Source: CAVXHQ01 sp963789535 (GTDB lineage Bacteria; Pseudomonadota; Alphaproteobacteria; Rhodobacterales; Rhodobacteraceae). From it: a DNA stretch of 64,000 nucleotides. The DNA is taken from NCBI GenBank assembly GCA_963789535.1, contig CAWBKU010000004.1, positions 62,001-126,000 on the forward strand, in the 5' to 3' direction. Position 1 is the stretch's first letter. Each line of letters starts with the position of its first letter. The position numbers were made by a program, and so were the translations under genes. Positions 35,355 through 43,740 of this stretch are shown here, one piece after another. The notes beneath the pieces are model-generated. The model ran no database searches and was not told the origin of the DNA. It saw only the letters and a list, made by a program, of their open reading frames with translations.

Positions 35355-37301
35355 ATGGCCCGAATTTCCCTGACTTTTCCCGATGGCACGTCGCGCGATT
35401 TCGATGCGGGCATCACCGCCGCCGAGGTCGCCGCCGACATCGCCCCGAGCCTCGCGAAGCGGGCGATCAGCGCCACGGTGAACGGCGCGCACCGCGATCT
35501 CGCCTGGCCGATCGAGGCCGACGCGGCGATCGCCATCAACACGATGAAGGACGCGGCCCCCGCCCTCGAGCTGATCCGCCACGATTTCGCCCACGTCATG
35601 GCCCGCGCCGTCCAGACGCTCTGGCCCGAGACCAAGGTGACGATCGGCCCGGTGACGGAACATGGCTGGTTCTACGACTTCGACCGCGCCGAACCCTTCA
35701 CCCCCGACGACCTCGGCGCCATCGAGGCCGAGATGAAGCGCATCATCAACGCCCGCGATCCCATCCGCACCGAGGTCTGGGACCGCGCCCGCGCCATCGC
35801 GCACTACGAGGCGGCGGACGAGCCCTTCAAGGTCGAGCTGATCGCCCGCATCCCCGAGGACGCCCCGATCCGCATGTACTGGCACGGCGACTGGCAGGAT
35901 CTCTGCCGCGGCCCGCACCTGCAACACACCGGCCAGCTTCCCGCCGACGCGTTCAAGCTGATGGGCGTCTCCGGCGCCTATTGGTTCGGCGACGTGACGC
36001 GCCCGCAACTCCAGCGCATCACCGGCGTCGCCTTCGCCAACCGCGAGGATCTCAGGGCGCATCTGACCATGCTCGAGGAGGCCGCCAAGCGCGACCACCG
36101 GCGCCTCGGGCGTGAGATGGACCTCTTCCACATGCAGGAAGAGGCGCCGGGACAGGTGTTCTGGCACCCGAATGGATGGACGATCTACACCACGCTTCAG
36201 GACTACATGCGCCGCAAGCAGCGCGCCGGCGGCTATGTCGAGGTGAACACGCCGCAGGTCGTCAGCCGGACGCTCTGGGAAAAATCCGGCCACTGGGCCA
36301 ATTATCAGGAGCATATGTTCATCGTCGAGGTCGACGAGGACCACGCGCGCGAGAAATCGGTCAACGCGCTGAAACCGATGAACTGCCCCTGCCATGTCCA
36401 GATCTTCAATCAGGGCCTGAAATCCTACCGCGACCTGCCGCTGCGCATGGCCGAATTCGGCTCGTGCAACCGCTACGAGCCCTCGGGCGCACTGCACGGC
36501 ATCATGCGGGTGCGCGGCTTCACGCAGGACGACGCCCACATCTTCTGCCGCGAGGACCAGATCGAGGCCGAATGTGCGCGGTTCATCGACTTCCTGAGTT
36601 CCGTCTACGCCGACCTCGGTTTCGAGAAATTCGAGATCATGTTCGCCACCCGCCCCGAAAAGCGGGTCGGCACCGAGGAAAGCTGGGACAGGATGGAGGC
36701 CGCCCTCGAGAACGCCATCAAGGCCACCGGCCACGCCTATACGCTCGAACCGGGCGAAGGGGCGTTCTATGCCCCCAAGCTCGATTTCAAGCTGACCGAC
36801 GCCATCGGCCGCGTCTGGCAATGCGGCACCTTTCAGGTCGACCCAAACCTGCCCGAGCGGCTGGACGCGAGCTATATCGGCGAGGACGGCGCGAAACACC
36901 GCCCCTACATGCTGCACCGCGCCTGCCTCGGCTCGTTCGAGCGGTTCATCGGCATCCTGATCGAGAACTGGGCGGGCAAGCTGCCGCTGTGGCTGGCGCC
37001 GCGTCAGGTGGTCGTGGCCTCGATCGTCTCGGACGCCGACGATTACGTGAACGACGCGGTGCAGGCCCTTCGAAACGCTGGAATTCGCGCCGAGGCAGAT
37101 ACACGCAACGAAAAGATCAACTACAAGGTGCGCGAACATTCCCTCGGCAAGGTGCCCGTCATCCTCGCGGTCGGCGCGCGCGAGGTGGCCGAGGGCACCG
37201 TCTCGATGCGGCGCCTTGGCGATCCGCACAGCGCGGTCCTGCCCCTCGATACCGTGGTCGCCGACCTCGCCCGAGAGGTGCTGCCGCCCGATCTCGCCTG
37301 A
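35355..37301 (+). CDS. thrS: threonyl-tRNA synthetase
   Basis: Charges tRNA-Thr. The 648-aa protein has the TGS domain (residues 1-60, MARISLTFPDGTSRDF), the editing domain with HDFAHVMARAVQTLWP, the class II core (motif 2 region LRMAEFGSCNRYEPSGALHGIMRVRGFTQDDAHIF) and an anticodon-binding C-terminus. Start is set by GAGGAG 7 bases upstream. The stop lies 2 bases from the convergent ArsC-like gene. Confidence 0.97.
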   Translation: MARISLTFPDGTSRDFDAGITAAEVAADIAPSLAKRAISATVNGAHRDLAWPIEADAAIAINTMKDAAPALELIRHDFAHVMARAVQTLWPETKVTIGPVTEHGWFYDFDRAEPFTPDDLGAIEAEMKRIINARDPIRTEVWDRARAIAHYEAADEPFKVELIARIPEDAPIRMYWHGDWQDLCRGPHLQHTGQLPADAFKLMGVSGAYWFGDVTRPQLQRITGVAFANREDLRAHLTMLEEAAKRDHRRLGREMDLFHMQEEAPGQVFWHPNGWTIYTTLQDYMRRKQRAGGYVEVNTPQVVSRTLWEKSGHWANYQEHMFIVEVDEDHAREKSVNALKPMNCPCHVQIFNQGLKSYRDLPLRMAEFGSCNRYEPSGALHGIMRVRGFTQDDAHIFCREDQIEAECARFIDFLSSVYADLGFEKFEIMFATRPEKRVGTEESWDRMEAALENAIKATGHAYTLEPGEGAFYAPKLDFKLTDAIGRVWQCGTFQVDPNLPERLDASYIGEDGAKHRPYMLHRACLGSFERFIGILIENWAGKLPLWLAPRQVVVASIVSDADDYVNDAVQALRNAGIRAEADTRNEKINYKVREHSLGKVPVILAVGAREVAEGTVSMRRLGDPHSAVLPLDTVVADLAREVLPPDLA

Positions 37302-37303
37302 GG

Positions 37304-37630
37304 TCAGCCCAGCAGCGCCTGCCGCACATCCGCCGTCCAGCCGATGAACCAGCGCCCGCCTGCCTCGATCACGGGGCGCTTCATCACCGTCGGGTGGGTG
37401 GCGAGCAATGCGGCGACCGGAAGGGCCCGCGATGCGGCGTCGAGGCCGCGCCAGGTCGTCGACGCGCGGTTCACCGCCGCGTCGCCGAAGTGGCCGGCGA
37501 TCTGCGCCAGATCCGATGCGTCGATCCCGTCCGCGCGGACGTCGACCACATGCGGCACGATGCCGCGCGCGGCCAGTTCCTTCAGTGCTTTGCGACAGGT
37601 ATCGCAGCTTTTCAGCCCAAAGAACCGCAT
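37304..37630 (-). CDS. ArsC/Spx-family thioredoxin-fold protein
   Basis: A 108-aa protein beginning MRFFGLKSCDTCRKALKELA, with the CxxC pair at residues 9 and 12, and VMKRPVIEAGGRWFIGW near the end, as in the YffB/Spx branch of the arsenate reductase family. It probably has a redox or glutathione-linked role rather than true arsenate reduction; no ars genes are nearby. AGGAG lies 6 bases before the start. Confidence 0.82.
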   Translation of the reverse strand: MRFFGLKSCDTCRKALKELAARGIVPHVVDVRADGIDASDLAQIAGHFGDAAVNRASTTWRGLDAASRALPVAALLATHPTVMKRPVIEAGGRWFIGWTADVRQALLG

Positions 37631-37778
37631 GTCGGTCTCCTTTTTCGGCGTTTCGGCGGAAAACCCGCGCGGAACCACGCACCGGGATTGAGGTTGGGTT
37701 TCCGTGACCTACTGTCCTCGGGGTGCCGCGCCCAGCGGACCGGCGCAGGACGTATTGCGACTATCGAGGGAGTATCCG

Positions 37779-37985
37779 ATGCCCAAGGGCAAAGTAAAAT
37801 GGTTCAACACGAGCAAAGGCTTCGGCTTTATCGCGCCAGAAGATGGCGGGTCCGACATCTTCGTGCACATTTCCGCCGTCGAGCAATCGGGGCTGACCGG
37901 CCTCGCCGATGACACGGACGTCGAGTTCGACCTCATCGACGGTCGGGACGGACGCAAGATGGCGGGCAATATCAAGACGCAATAG
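37779..37985 (+). CDS. cold-shock domain protein
   Basis: A 68-aa single cold-shock domain with both RNA-binding motifs, KWFNTSKGFGFIAPE and DIFVHISAVE. Acts as an RNA chaperone or antiterminator. A 145-base gap upstream gives room for the long leader typical of such genes. Which Csp paralogue it is cannot be told from sequence alone. Confidence 0.93.
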   Translation: MPKGKVKWFNTSKGFGFIAPEDGGSDIFVHISAVEQSGLTGLADDTDVEFDLIDGRDGRKMAGNIKTQ

Positions 37986-38034
37986 GCGTTTCTTCAGGCA
38001 GGTTGGACGCCCCCCATGGTGCGCCGCGCACGAT

Positions 38035-38961
38035 CTAGGTGCCGCCGTCGATCAACGCCCGGAACTCGCGCCATTCGCCCTTGCTCATGCCCGAGCTCTC
38101 TTGTGTAACCTCGTGCCCGGCAAGCATATGGCGCACGGCGTCCAGACCGCGCCCCGACAGTTGCGCGCCGCCGAGACGGTAATCCTCGAACGCGCGGTAG
38201 GCCGCGGGCACCCAGTCGCGGACGATGTCGCAGATCGCCTCGGCATAGACACGGATTTCGTACTGCGCATGAGGATCGGCCCGCAAGCGCAGGAAATGAA
38301 ACAGATTGTGCAGGTCGACCTTCCAATACCACTGGGTATAGATGTTGGCCGGCAGGTTCATCCGCGCCAGTTCGCGCGCCAGCCCCTGCTTGCCGCCCCG
38401 CTCGGTCTCGTCCGTGATCATCTCCTCATAATGATCATAGGTCTGCGCCGCATCGCCCTTGAGGATCTCGAGCACCCGCGCCGCCTCCGCCTCGCTCAGC
38501 GCCGCGCCTCGTCCCTGATTGTTCACCACCGATTGTGCCGCCAGATCCTCGACCCGCGGGATATAGAATTCCCGGTCCAGAATCGAATACCGCGCCGAAT
38601 ATTCGTTCACGTTCGCGGTCCGGTGCCGGATCCACTGCCGCGCGACGAACACCGGCAGCTTTACATGCAGCTTGACCTCGCACATCTCGAACGGGGTCGA
38701 GTGCCAGTGCCGCATCAGATAGCGGATCAGTCCTTCGTCGTTCTGCACCGACTTGGTGCCCCGCCCGTAACTTACCCGGGCTGCCTGACAGATCGCGGCA
38801 TCGTCGCCCATGTAGTCGACGACGCGGATCAGCCCGTGGTCGAGCACCTCGTGCGCCCGGTAGAGATGCGCCTCCATCCCCTCGGACACCGCCCGCAGCG
38901 TCTGCCGCGGCGCGGCGCGCTGTGCCGCGACCTCGGCGTGTTGTTCGGGGGTCAGGGGCAT
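38035..38961 (-). CDS. thyX: FAD-dependent thymidylate synthase
   Basis: Makes dTMP from dUMP using methylenetetrahydrofolate and FADH2. The 308-aa protein carries the ThyX signature RHRTANVNEYSARYS (RHRxxSxNExSxRYx-type) and the dUMP region LRLRADPHAQYEIRVYAEAI. Start at 38961 (MPLTPEQHAEVAAQ) is preferred because upstream in-frame codons are compositionally poor and GGAG lies about 10 bases before it. No thyA is seen in the window. Confidence 0.95.
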   Translation of the reverse strand: MPLTPEQHAEVAAQRAAPRQTLRAVSEGMEAHLYRAHEVLDHGLIRVVDYMGDDAAICQAARVSYGRGTKSVQNDEGLIRYLMRHWHSTPFEMCEVKLHVKLPVFVARQWIRHRTANVNEYSARYSILDREFYIPRVEDLAAQSVVNNQGRGAALSEAEAARVLEILKGDAAQTYDHYEEMITDETERGGKQGLARELARMNLPANIYTQWYWKVDLHNLFHFLRLRADPHAQYEIRVYAEAICDIVRDWVPAAYRAFEDYRLGGAQLSGRGLDAVRHMLAGHEVTQESSGMSKGEWREFRALIDGGT

Positions 38962-39203
38962 GTCTGCGGCTCCGGTTGCGGCGGTTACGCGACCCGGAGG
39001 GGCCGCGCGAGTCGCGGGCACTATAGACGGGCCGCGCGCGCAATGAGAAGGCGGCCGCGCTAGGCCCTCGTTAACCCCGATCCCCTATGAGTGGCAGGGA
39101 TGAGACAGACCGCCCCGCAGCGGGCAAGCAGACATGGTGAACGATTGACCCCCCGAACCCCGCCCGCTAGCGTCCCGAAAACGCGCGCAAGAGGGGCACC
39201 CGC

Positions 39204-40301
39204 ATGAAACACCTGATGGCAACCGCGGCGCTCCTCGCGCTCCTTTCCGGCTGCAACGGCACCTCGCCGTTCGTCGAGGACGATACGGCGGTTCCGACGG
39301 ACCCGACCGACCCGACGACGCCCGTGCCGCCGGTCGGTCCACCCGTCGACGACGCGCTCGATACCGGTACCGTCAGGCCCAATCCGACCGGACCGGAGCC
39401 GGAGGCCGACGACAGTATCCTGCGCCTCGAGGCGCGCAACGAAGACTTCGGCGGGCGCGTCGCCTCGGTCGCCTACCAGCCTGCGACCGACAGCTTCATC
39501 GTCGACGGCCTCGGGTTTGACGGCGGCAATTCCTATGCCCGCGGCACCGCAGTGGGACGCTTCGGCGACTACAACGTCTTCGAGGCCGACGTTCTGGACA
39601 CCGATTTCCTGACGGGCGACCCGGTCGGGCAGATCATCCCCTACCGCGCCATCTACGGCGTCAGCGACAACACCGTTGCGGGCGGCGATCCGCGCACTGC
39701 CTTTGCGATCGTGCGGACCGGCGGCTATGCGGGATACGGCTTTGGCGGCTTTCTCTATGAGCGCAACGGCTCGGTCACGCTGCAACCCTCGGCGCCCGAT
39801 GCCGGTCAGGCGATCTTTACCGGCGATTACGCGGGCATCCGCGTGTTCGACGGCCGCGGCGGCCTCGAGTACACGACCGGAGACATGGAAGTCGCGATCG
39901 ATTTCCGCGATTTCAATGCCAACGATGCCGTTCAGGGGACACTGAGCAACCGCGCCGCGTTCAACGTCGACGGCAGCCCGGTCGCGCTGGGCCTGCCCGG
40001 ACTGGATGACGAAGCACTCGTCCTGCCGACCCTCACCTTCGTCATCCAGGAAGGCGCGCTGAATCTGCGGCCGAATGGCGAACTGAGTGGTAACGTCACC
40101 AGCACGCGCCTGCTCGAGAACGGAACCAGCGAAATCTACGAAGAGGGCGTCTATTACGGCGTCATCGCGGGCGACATGACGTCCGGCGATGGCGGCGAAC
40201 TGGTCGGCATCCTCGTCTTCGAATCGACCGATCCGCGCGATACCACGGTAACGGCGCAGGAAACCGGCGGCTTCATCCTCTATCGCGGCACCGACAACTA
40301 G
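39204..40301 (+). CDS. putative surface lipoprotein, TbpB-like barrel
   Basis: A 365-aa lipoprotein. The signal peptide ends in the lipobox LLSGC (Cys17), followed by a 45-residue Pro/Thr/Asp linker (PTDPTDPTTPVPPVG) and a beta-rich body. The C-terminal segment EEGVYYGVIAGDM-GGELVGILVFESTD-ETGGFILYR resembles the beta-barrel ends of transferrin-binding-protein-like surface lipoproteins. GAGGGG precedes the ATG. The next gene starts one base after the stop and encodes a Slam-like outer-membrane protein, so this is very probably its cargo. The bound ligand is unknown. Confidence 0.75.
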   Translation: MKHLMATAALLALLSGCNGTSPFVEDDTAVPTDPTDPTTPVPPVGPPVDDALDTGTVRPNPTGPEPEADDSILRLEARNEDFGGRVASVAYQPATDSFIVDGLGFDGGNSYARGTAVGRFGDYNVFEADVLDTDFLTGDPVGQIIPYRAIYGVSDNTVAGGDPRTAFAIVRTGGYAGYGFGGFLYERNGSVTLQPSAPDAGQAIFTGDYAGIRVFDGRGGLEYTTGDMEVAIDFRDFNANDAVQGTLSNRAAFNVDGSPVALGLPGLDDEALVLPTLTFVIQEGALNLRPNGELSGNVTSTRLLENGTSEIYEEGVYYGVIAGDMTSGDGGELVGILVFESTDPRDTTVTAQETGGFILYRGTDN

Positions 40302-40302
40302 G

Positions 40303-41721
40303 ATGCCGGGCCTGCGCGCCATCGCAGCGGCGCTGTTGATCGCGGCGCCACTGCCGCTCGCGTCGCAGGTGGCGCCCGGGGCCGGCGTCGAGGTCGAGCC
40401 GGCGGCGATCCAGATCGGTGCGGTGCGGGCGCTGGACGAGGGACGGACGGCCGAGGCGCGAGCGCTGGCCGAGGCCCTTCTGGTCCGCGACCCGCACGAC
40501 CTCATTGCCCTTACCGTGCTGTCGCAGGCGGCCTTTGCGACCGGCGATTTCGCGACCGCCCGGCGGGCGGCGGCGCAGCTCTACCGGTCCGACATCCCGC
40601 AACAGCGCCGCTACGAGGCGGCACGGCTCGCGGCATTGGCCGCCCTGAACGAGGACCGGCTCACCCTCTCGGGCTGGTGGCTGCGCGCCGCGCTGACGCA
40701 GGCGCCGACCCCCGAGGCGGCGGCGCAGACGCGCGAGGACGCGGCGGGGGTGCGGCGACAGAACCCGTGGTCGACGAGCGTGGAGCTGTCGTTCGCGCCG
40801 TCCAACAACGTCAACGGCGGCGCCCAGACCTCGTCGTTCGAGATCGACGGGATCGACCTGCCGGGTTTCCTCACCGGCGGCGCGATCAGCCGCGCGGGGC
40901 AGGCCCTGTCGGGGTGGACCGGGTTCGTCGACCTGCGCACCGCCTACCGCTTGCAGGAGGATCGCGACAGCCGGACGCAGGCGGGACTGCGGCTGCGCTA
41001 TGAGGCGTCGTTCCTGTCGGAAGAGGCGCGGGCCTTTCTCGATGCCGGATCGGAGGCCGACCGGGCGTTCGGCAACGACGACCTGACCAGCGCGCTGGTC
41101 GAGGTCCGCCTGAGCCACGACCGCCTTGCCGCGCAGGGCACCGTCGGCCTGGAGGCGGTGCTGGGCGCAGCCTGGACGCAGGGCGACTATGCCTATACCT
41201 ACGCCCGTCTCTCGGCGAACCGGGTCTACAACCTGTCGCAGGCGGACGCCCTGCGCGGCGCGGTCTTTGCCGAAACCCGGATCGACACCTCCGACCTCTA
41301 TGACGACAGCGACCGCTACAGCGTTCAGGGCACCTGGTTCCACGGCTTTGCGGGCGGCGCCCGGATCGCCTCGACGCTGGGCTACACCGTCACCGACAGC
41401 CCGAACACGCAACTGGCGCAGGACGCGACGCTGGTGCAGTTCACCTTCACCCCCGCCGAGCCGATCGGCCCCGCCGCGATGAGCTATACGATCGGCGCCG
41501 AGCGGACGCAGGTGCCCGACTATCAGTTCTTTGGCGCGGGGATTCCCGGCGGGCGCGCGGATCAGCGCTATTTCGTCGCCGTCGATGCGTTCTTTGCCGA
41601 TCTGGATTATGCCGGGTTCGCGCCCGTCGTCACCTTCGATGCCGCAACGACCGACAGCAACGTGAGCCGGTTCGATCGCGAGGATTTTGGCATAGGCCTG
41701 AATTTCCGCTCGACGTTCTGA
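40303..41721 (+). CDS. Slam-like surface lipoprotein assembly modifier (TPR plus beta-barrel)
   Basis: A 472-aa outer-membrane protein. After a signal peptide (about residues 1-24) come TPR-like helices to about residue 150 (ALDEGRTAEARALAEALLVRDPHD, AQAAFATGDFATARRAAAQLY-type pattern), then VELSFAPSNNVNGG and a 300-residue beta-barrel of alternating strands ending in aromatic Phe (LNFRSTF). This two-part build is that of the DUF560/Slam family, which moves lipoproteins to the cell surface (type XI secretion). It is coupled to the lipoprotein gene by a one-base gap. No iron or haem receptor gene is adjacent. Confidence 0.75.
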   Translation: MPGLRAIAAALLIAAPLPLASQVAPGAGVEVEPAAIQIGAVRALDEGRTAEARALAEALLVRDPHDLIALTVLSQAAFATGDFATARRAAAQLYRSDIPQQRRYEAARLAALAALNEDRLTLSGWWLRAALTQAPTPEAAAQTREDAAGVRRQNPWSTSVELSFAPSNNVNGGAQTSSFEIDGIDLPGFLTGGAISRAGQALSGWTGFVDLRTAYRLQEDRDSRTQAGLRLRYEASFLSEEARAFLDAGSEADRAFGNDDLTSALVEVRLSHDRLAAQGTVGLEAVLGAAWTQGDYAYTYARLSANRVYNLSQADALRGAVFAETRIDTSDLYDDSDRYSVQGTWFHGFAGGARIASTLGYTVTDSPNTQLAQDATLVQFTFTPAEPIGPAAMSYTIGAERTQVPDYQFFGAGIPGGRADQRYFVAVDAFFADLDYAGFAPVVTFDAATTDSNVSRFDREDFGIGLNFRSTF

Positions 41722-41807
41722 CCAGGGCGATGCTCATTCGGGCTGGCGGCGGCGCGGCACCGCGCTAGGTTCCGCAGCGGACGACGCAACGACAACAGGA
41801 GCCTCCG

Positions 41808-42236
41808 ATGCCGCTGAAATACCTGCATACCATGGTCCGCGTGAAGGATCTCGACGCCAGCCTCGCGTTCTGGAAACTTCTCGGCCTCGAAGAGACGCGG
41901 CGGATCGACAACGAGGGCGGGCGGTTCAGCCTGATCTTTCTCGCCCCGCCGGGACAACCCGACTGCCCGGTCGAACTTACCCACAACTGGGACGGCGACG
42001 ACGGGCTGCCCTCGGACGGGCGCCATTTCGGCCATCTGGCCTACCGGGTCGACGACATCTATGCCACCTGCCGGCACCTGATGGACAACGGCGTCACCAT
42101 CAACCGCCCGCCGCGCGACGGCCACATGGCCTTCGTGCGCTCGCCCGACAACATCTCGATCGAACTTTTGCAGGCGGGCGAGGCAAAGCCGAAGGCAGAG
42201 CCATGGGCGTCGATGGAGAACACCGGGCACTGGTGA
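41808..42236 (+). CDS. VOC family protein, glyoxalase I-like
   Basis: A 142-aa protein with the glyoxalase I layout: LHTMVRVKDLDASLAFWKLLGL, VELTHNWDGDDG, FGHLAYRVDDIYATC and SIELLQAG. The four metal ligands of GloA (His, Glu, His, Glu) are all present in these blocks, so lactoylglutathione lyase activity is likely. AGGAG lies before the ATG. A dispersed palindrome separates it from the convergent MarR gene. Confidence 0.87.
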   Translation: MPLKYLHTMVRVKDLDASLAFWKLLGLEETRRIDNEGGRFSLIFLAPPGQPDCPVELTHNWDGDDGLPSDGRHFGHLAYRVDDIYATCRHLMDNGVTINRPPRDGHMAFVRSPDNISIELLQAGEAKPKAEPWASMENTGHW

Positions 42237-42244
42237 TCGGCGCT

Positions 42245-42305
42245 GATGGGGTCAAACCCCATCCTGCTGCCGGGACGACGGGACAGGGTGGGGTTTCACC
42301 CCATC
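42245..42305. repeat. dispersed GATGGGG palindrome pair between convergent genes
   Basis: Two hairpins, GATGGGG/TCAAA/CCCCATC (42245-42263) and GGTGGGG/TTTCA/CCCCATC (42287-42305), fill the space between the glyoxalase and MarR stop codons. Placement suggests use as a two-way terminator. Same family as copies near 16.9 and 33.0 kb. Confidence 0.75.
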
Positions 42306-42309
42306 GCCC

Positions 42310-42819
42310 TCAATAGATGTAGCGGATCTGGTCGGACCAGTAGCGCTCGATCCGGCGCAGCGCCGAGGTGATGTCCTCGATGCCCGACAGGTCTACCACG
42401 CCGCGGGTGACGAGGCCCTCGGCGTGGGCGCTGAACAGTTTCGACACGATATCGCGGATCCGCCGCCCCTTTTCGGTCAGGCGGACCCGCACCGAACGGC
42501 GGTCGATCTCGCACCGCTGGTGGTGCATGAACCCGCTCTCGACCAGTTTCTTGAGGTTGTAGCTGACGTTGCTGCCCTGATAGTAGCCGCGCGATTTCAG
42601 TTCGCCCGCCGTCACCTCGTGATCGCCGATGTTGAACAGCAAGAGCGCCTGCACCGCGTTGATCTCGAGGACGCCGACCCGCTCGAATTCGTCCTTGATG
42701 ACGTCGAGCAGCAGCCGGTGCAGCCGTTCGACGAGCGTCAGCGCGTCGAGGTAGCTCGTCATGAAGGCCGCGTGCTGCCCCGGCAGCAGGGGGGGGTCGA
42801 GGGGGGTATGGATGCTCAT
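42310..42819 (-). CDS. MarR family regulator, LdtR-like
   Basis: A 169-aa winged helix regulator: VLEINAVQALLLFNIGDHEVTAGELKSRGYYQGSNVSYNLKKLVESGFMHHQRCEIDRRSVRVRLTEKG. This block closely resembles LdtR of Rhizobiales, which controls an L,D-transpeptidase; such regulators are widespread in alphaproteobacteria. Start at 42819 has GGAG 9 bases upstream. A perfect inverted repeat lies about 76 bases before the start. No L,D-transpeptidase gene is in the window, so its targets are elsewhere. Confidence 0.85.
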   Translation of the reverse strand: MSIHTPLDPPLLPGQHAAFMTSYLDALTLVERLHRLLLDVIKDEFERVGVLEINAVQALLLFNIGDHEVTAGELKSRGYYQGSNVSYNLKKLVESGFMHHQRCEIDRRSVRVRLTEKGRRIRDIVSKLFSAHAEGLVTRGVVDLSGIEDITSALRRIERYWSDQIRYIY

Positions 42820-42894
42820 GCCTGTCGTCTCCGTCGCTTCGTTGCCCCCGTGGTTAGGGCGCAATGACCAACAAGCGGTTAAACCTGCCGAAAT

Positions 42895-42912
42895 GCGCCA
42901 TTATCTTGGCGC
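42895..42912. promoter_or_regulatory. inverted repeat upstream of the MarR gene
   Basis: GCGCCA-TTATCT-TGGCGC is a perfect 6-bp dyad with an AT-rich centre, in the 138-base gap between the MarR start (42819) and the sdhE stop (42958). Shape and place suit an autoregulatory MarR operator; binding is not proven. Confidence 0.5.
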
Positions 42913-42957
42913 TTGATTGGCGAGAATTTGATACAAACCGGCGGCTATCCGCCCCCC

Positions 42958-43230
42958 TCAGGTCCGTGCCACCCCCTGCGAGACGGCGGCGATCCGTGCG
43001 ACCATCGGCGCAAAGGGCGCGGGCGCCGCGTCCCGGCCGCAAATCCACGCATAGAGGTCATGGTCGTTTTCGTCGAGGAGGCGGTCATAGAGCGCGAGGT
43101 CGGCCTCGGTCAGCGCCGCAAGGTGGGCGGTCGCATAGGCGCCGAGGATCAGGTCCATCTCGCGGATGCCGCGCCGCATCGAGCGCATCGCCAGCCGCCT
43201 GAGCGCATGGGCGCGCGGCTCGCCCGTCAC
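42958..43230 (-). CDS. sdhE: succinate dehydrogenase assembly factor SdhE
   Basis: A 90-aa protein that promotes FAD attachment to SdhA. The signature SMRRGIREMDLILGAYA with the RGxxE core is intact, followed by LTEADLALYDRLLDENDHDLYAWI. The ATG overlaps the stop of the XRE regulator gene (ATGA), so both are made from one message. Confidence 0.93.
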   Translation of the reverse strand: MTGEPRAHALRRLAMRSMRRGIREMDLILGAYATAHLAALTEADLALYDRLLDENDHDLYAWICGRDAAPAPFAPMVARIAAVSQGVART

Positions 43231-43655
43231 GCGCCCGACACCTGCCGCCGCAGCCGCCGTTCGATCCCGGCCAGACGGCGGTTGACGGACACCAGATCGG
43301 CGCGCGCGCTGGCCAGATCGGCCAGGAGCGCGGCCAAGCGGTCGGCATCGGCGGCACCGGCATCCCCGTCGTCGCCAAGGGTGGGCCCCGCGCCCTGCCC
43401 CGTCATGAGCCAGATCAGCGGCACGTTCAGCATGCCCGCCAGCATCGTCAGCCGGTTGGCACGCGGCGCCGATCGGTCGTTCTCCCAGTCGTCGAGGGTC
43501 GCGGGCTTGATGCCCAACTGCTTGGCAAGTGCCTTGCGCCTGACGCCCGCCTCCTCGCGCGCGTGGGCGAGGCGATCGCCGAAGGTGGCGTGCGCATCGC
43601 CGAAATCGGCGGGACCGGCGTCCGGATCGGTCCTGTCGGTCGCTTCGTCCTGCAT
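43227..43655 (-). CDS. XRE-family DNA-binding protein
   Basis: A 142-aa protein with a central helix-turn-helix (TFGDRLAHAREEAGVRRKALAKQLGIKPATLDDWENDRSAPRANRL), an acidic N-terminal tail and a C-terminal helix rich in Leu and Arg (ADRLAALLADLASARADLVSVNRRLAGIERRLRR), probably for dimerisation. Start at 43655 follows AGGAG with 7 bases. It heads a two-gene unit with sdhE, an unusual pairing of a regulator and an assembly factor. Confidence 0.87.
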   Translation of the reverse strand: MQDEATDRTDPDAGPADFGDAHATFGDRLAHAREEAGVRRKALAKQLGIKPATLDDWENDRSAPRANRLTMLAGMLNVPLIWLMTGQGAGPTLGDDGDAGAADADRLAALLADLASARADLVSVNRRLAGIERRLRRQVSGA

Positions 43656-43740
43656 GGTCTGTCTCCTGCGCGCTTGCCTGCCCTCGGGCGCCGTCCTATG
43701 ACATGGCGACACCTGAAATGCCAGCCCCGGGGGCCTGCCG

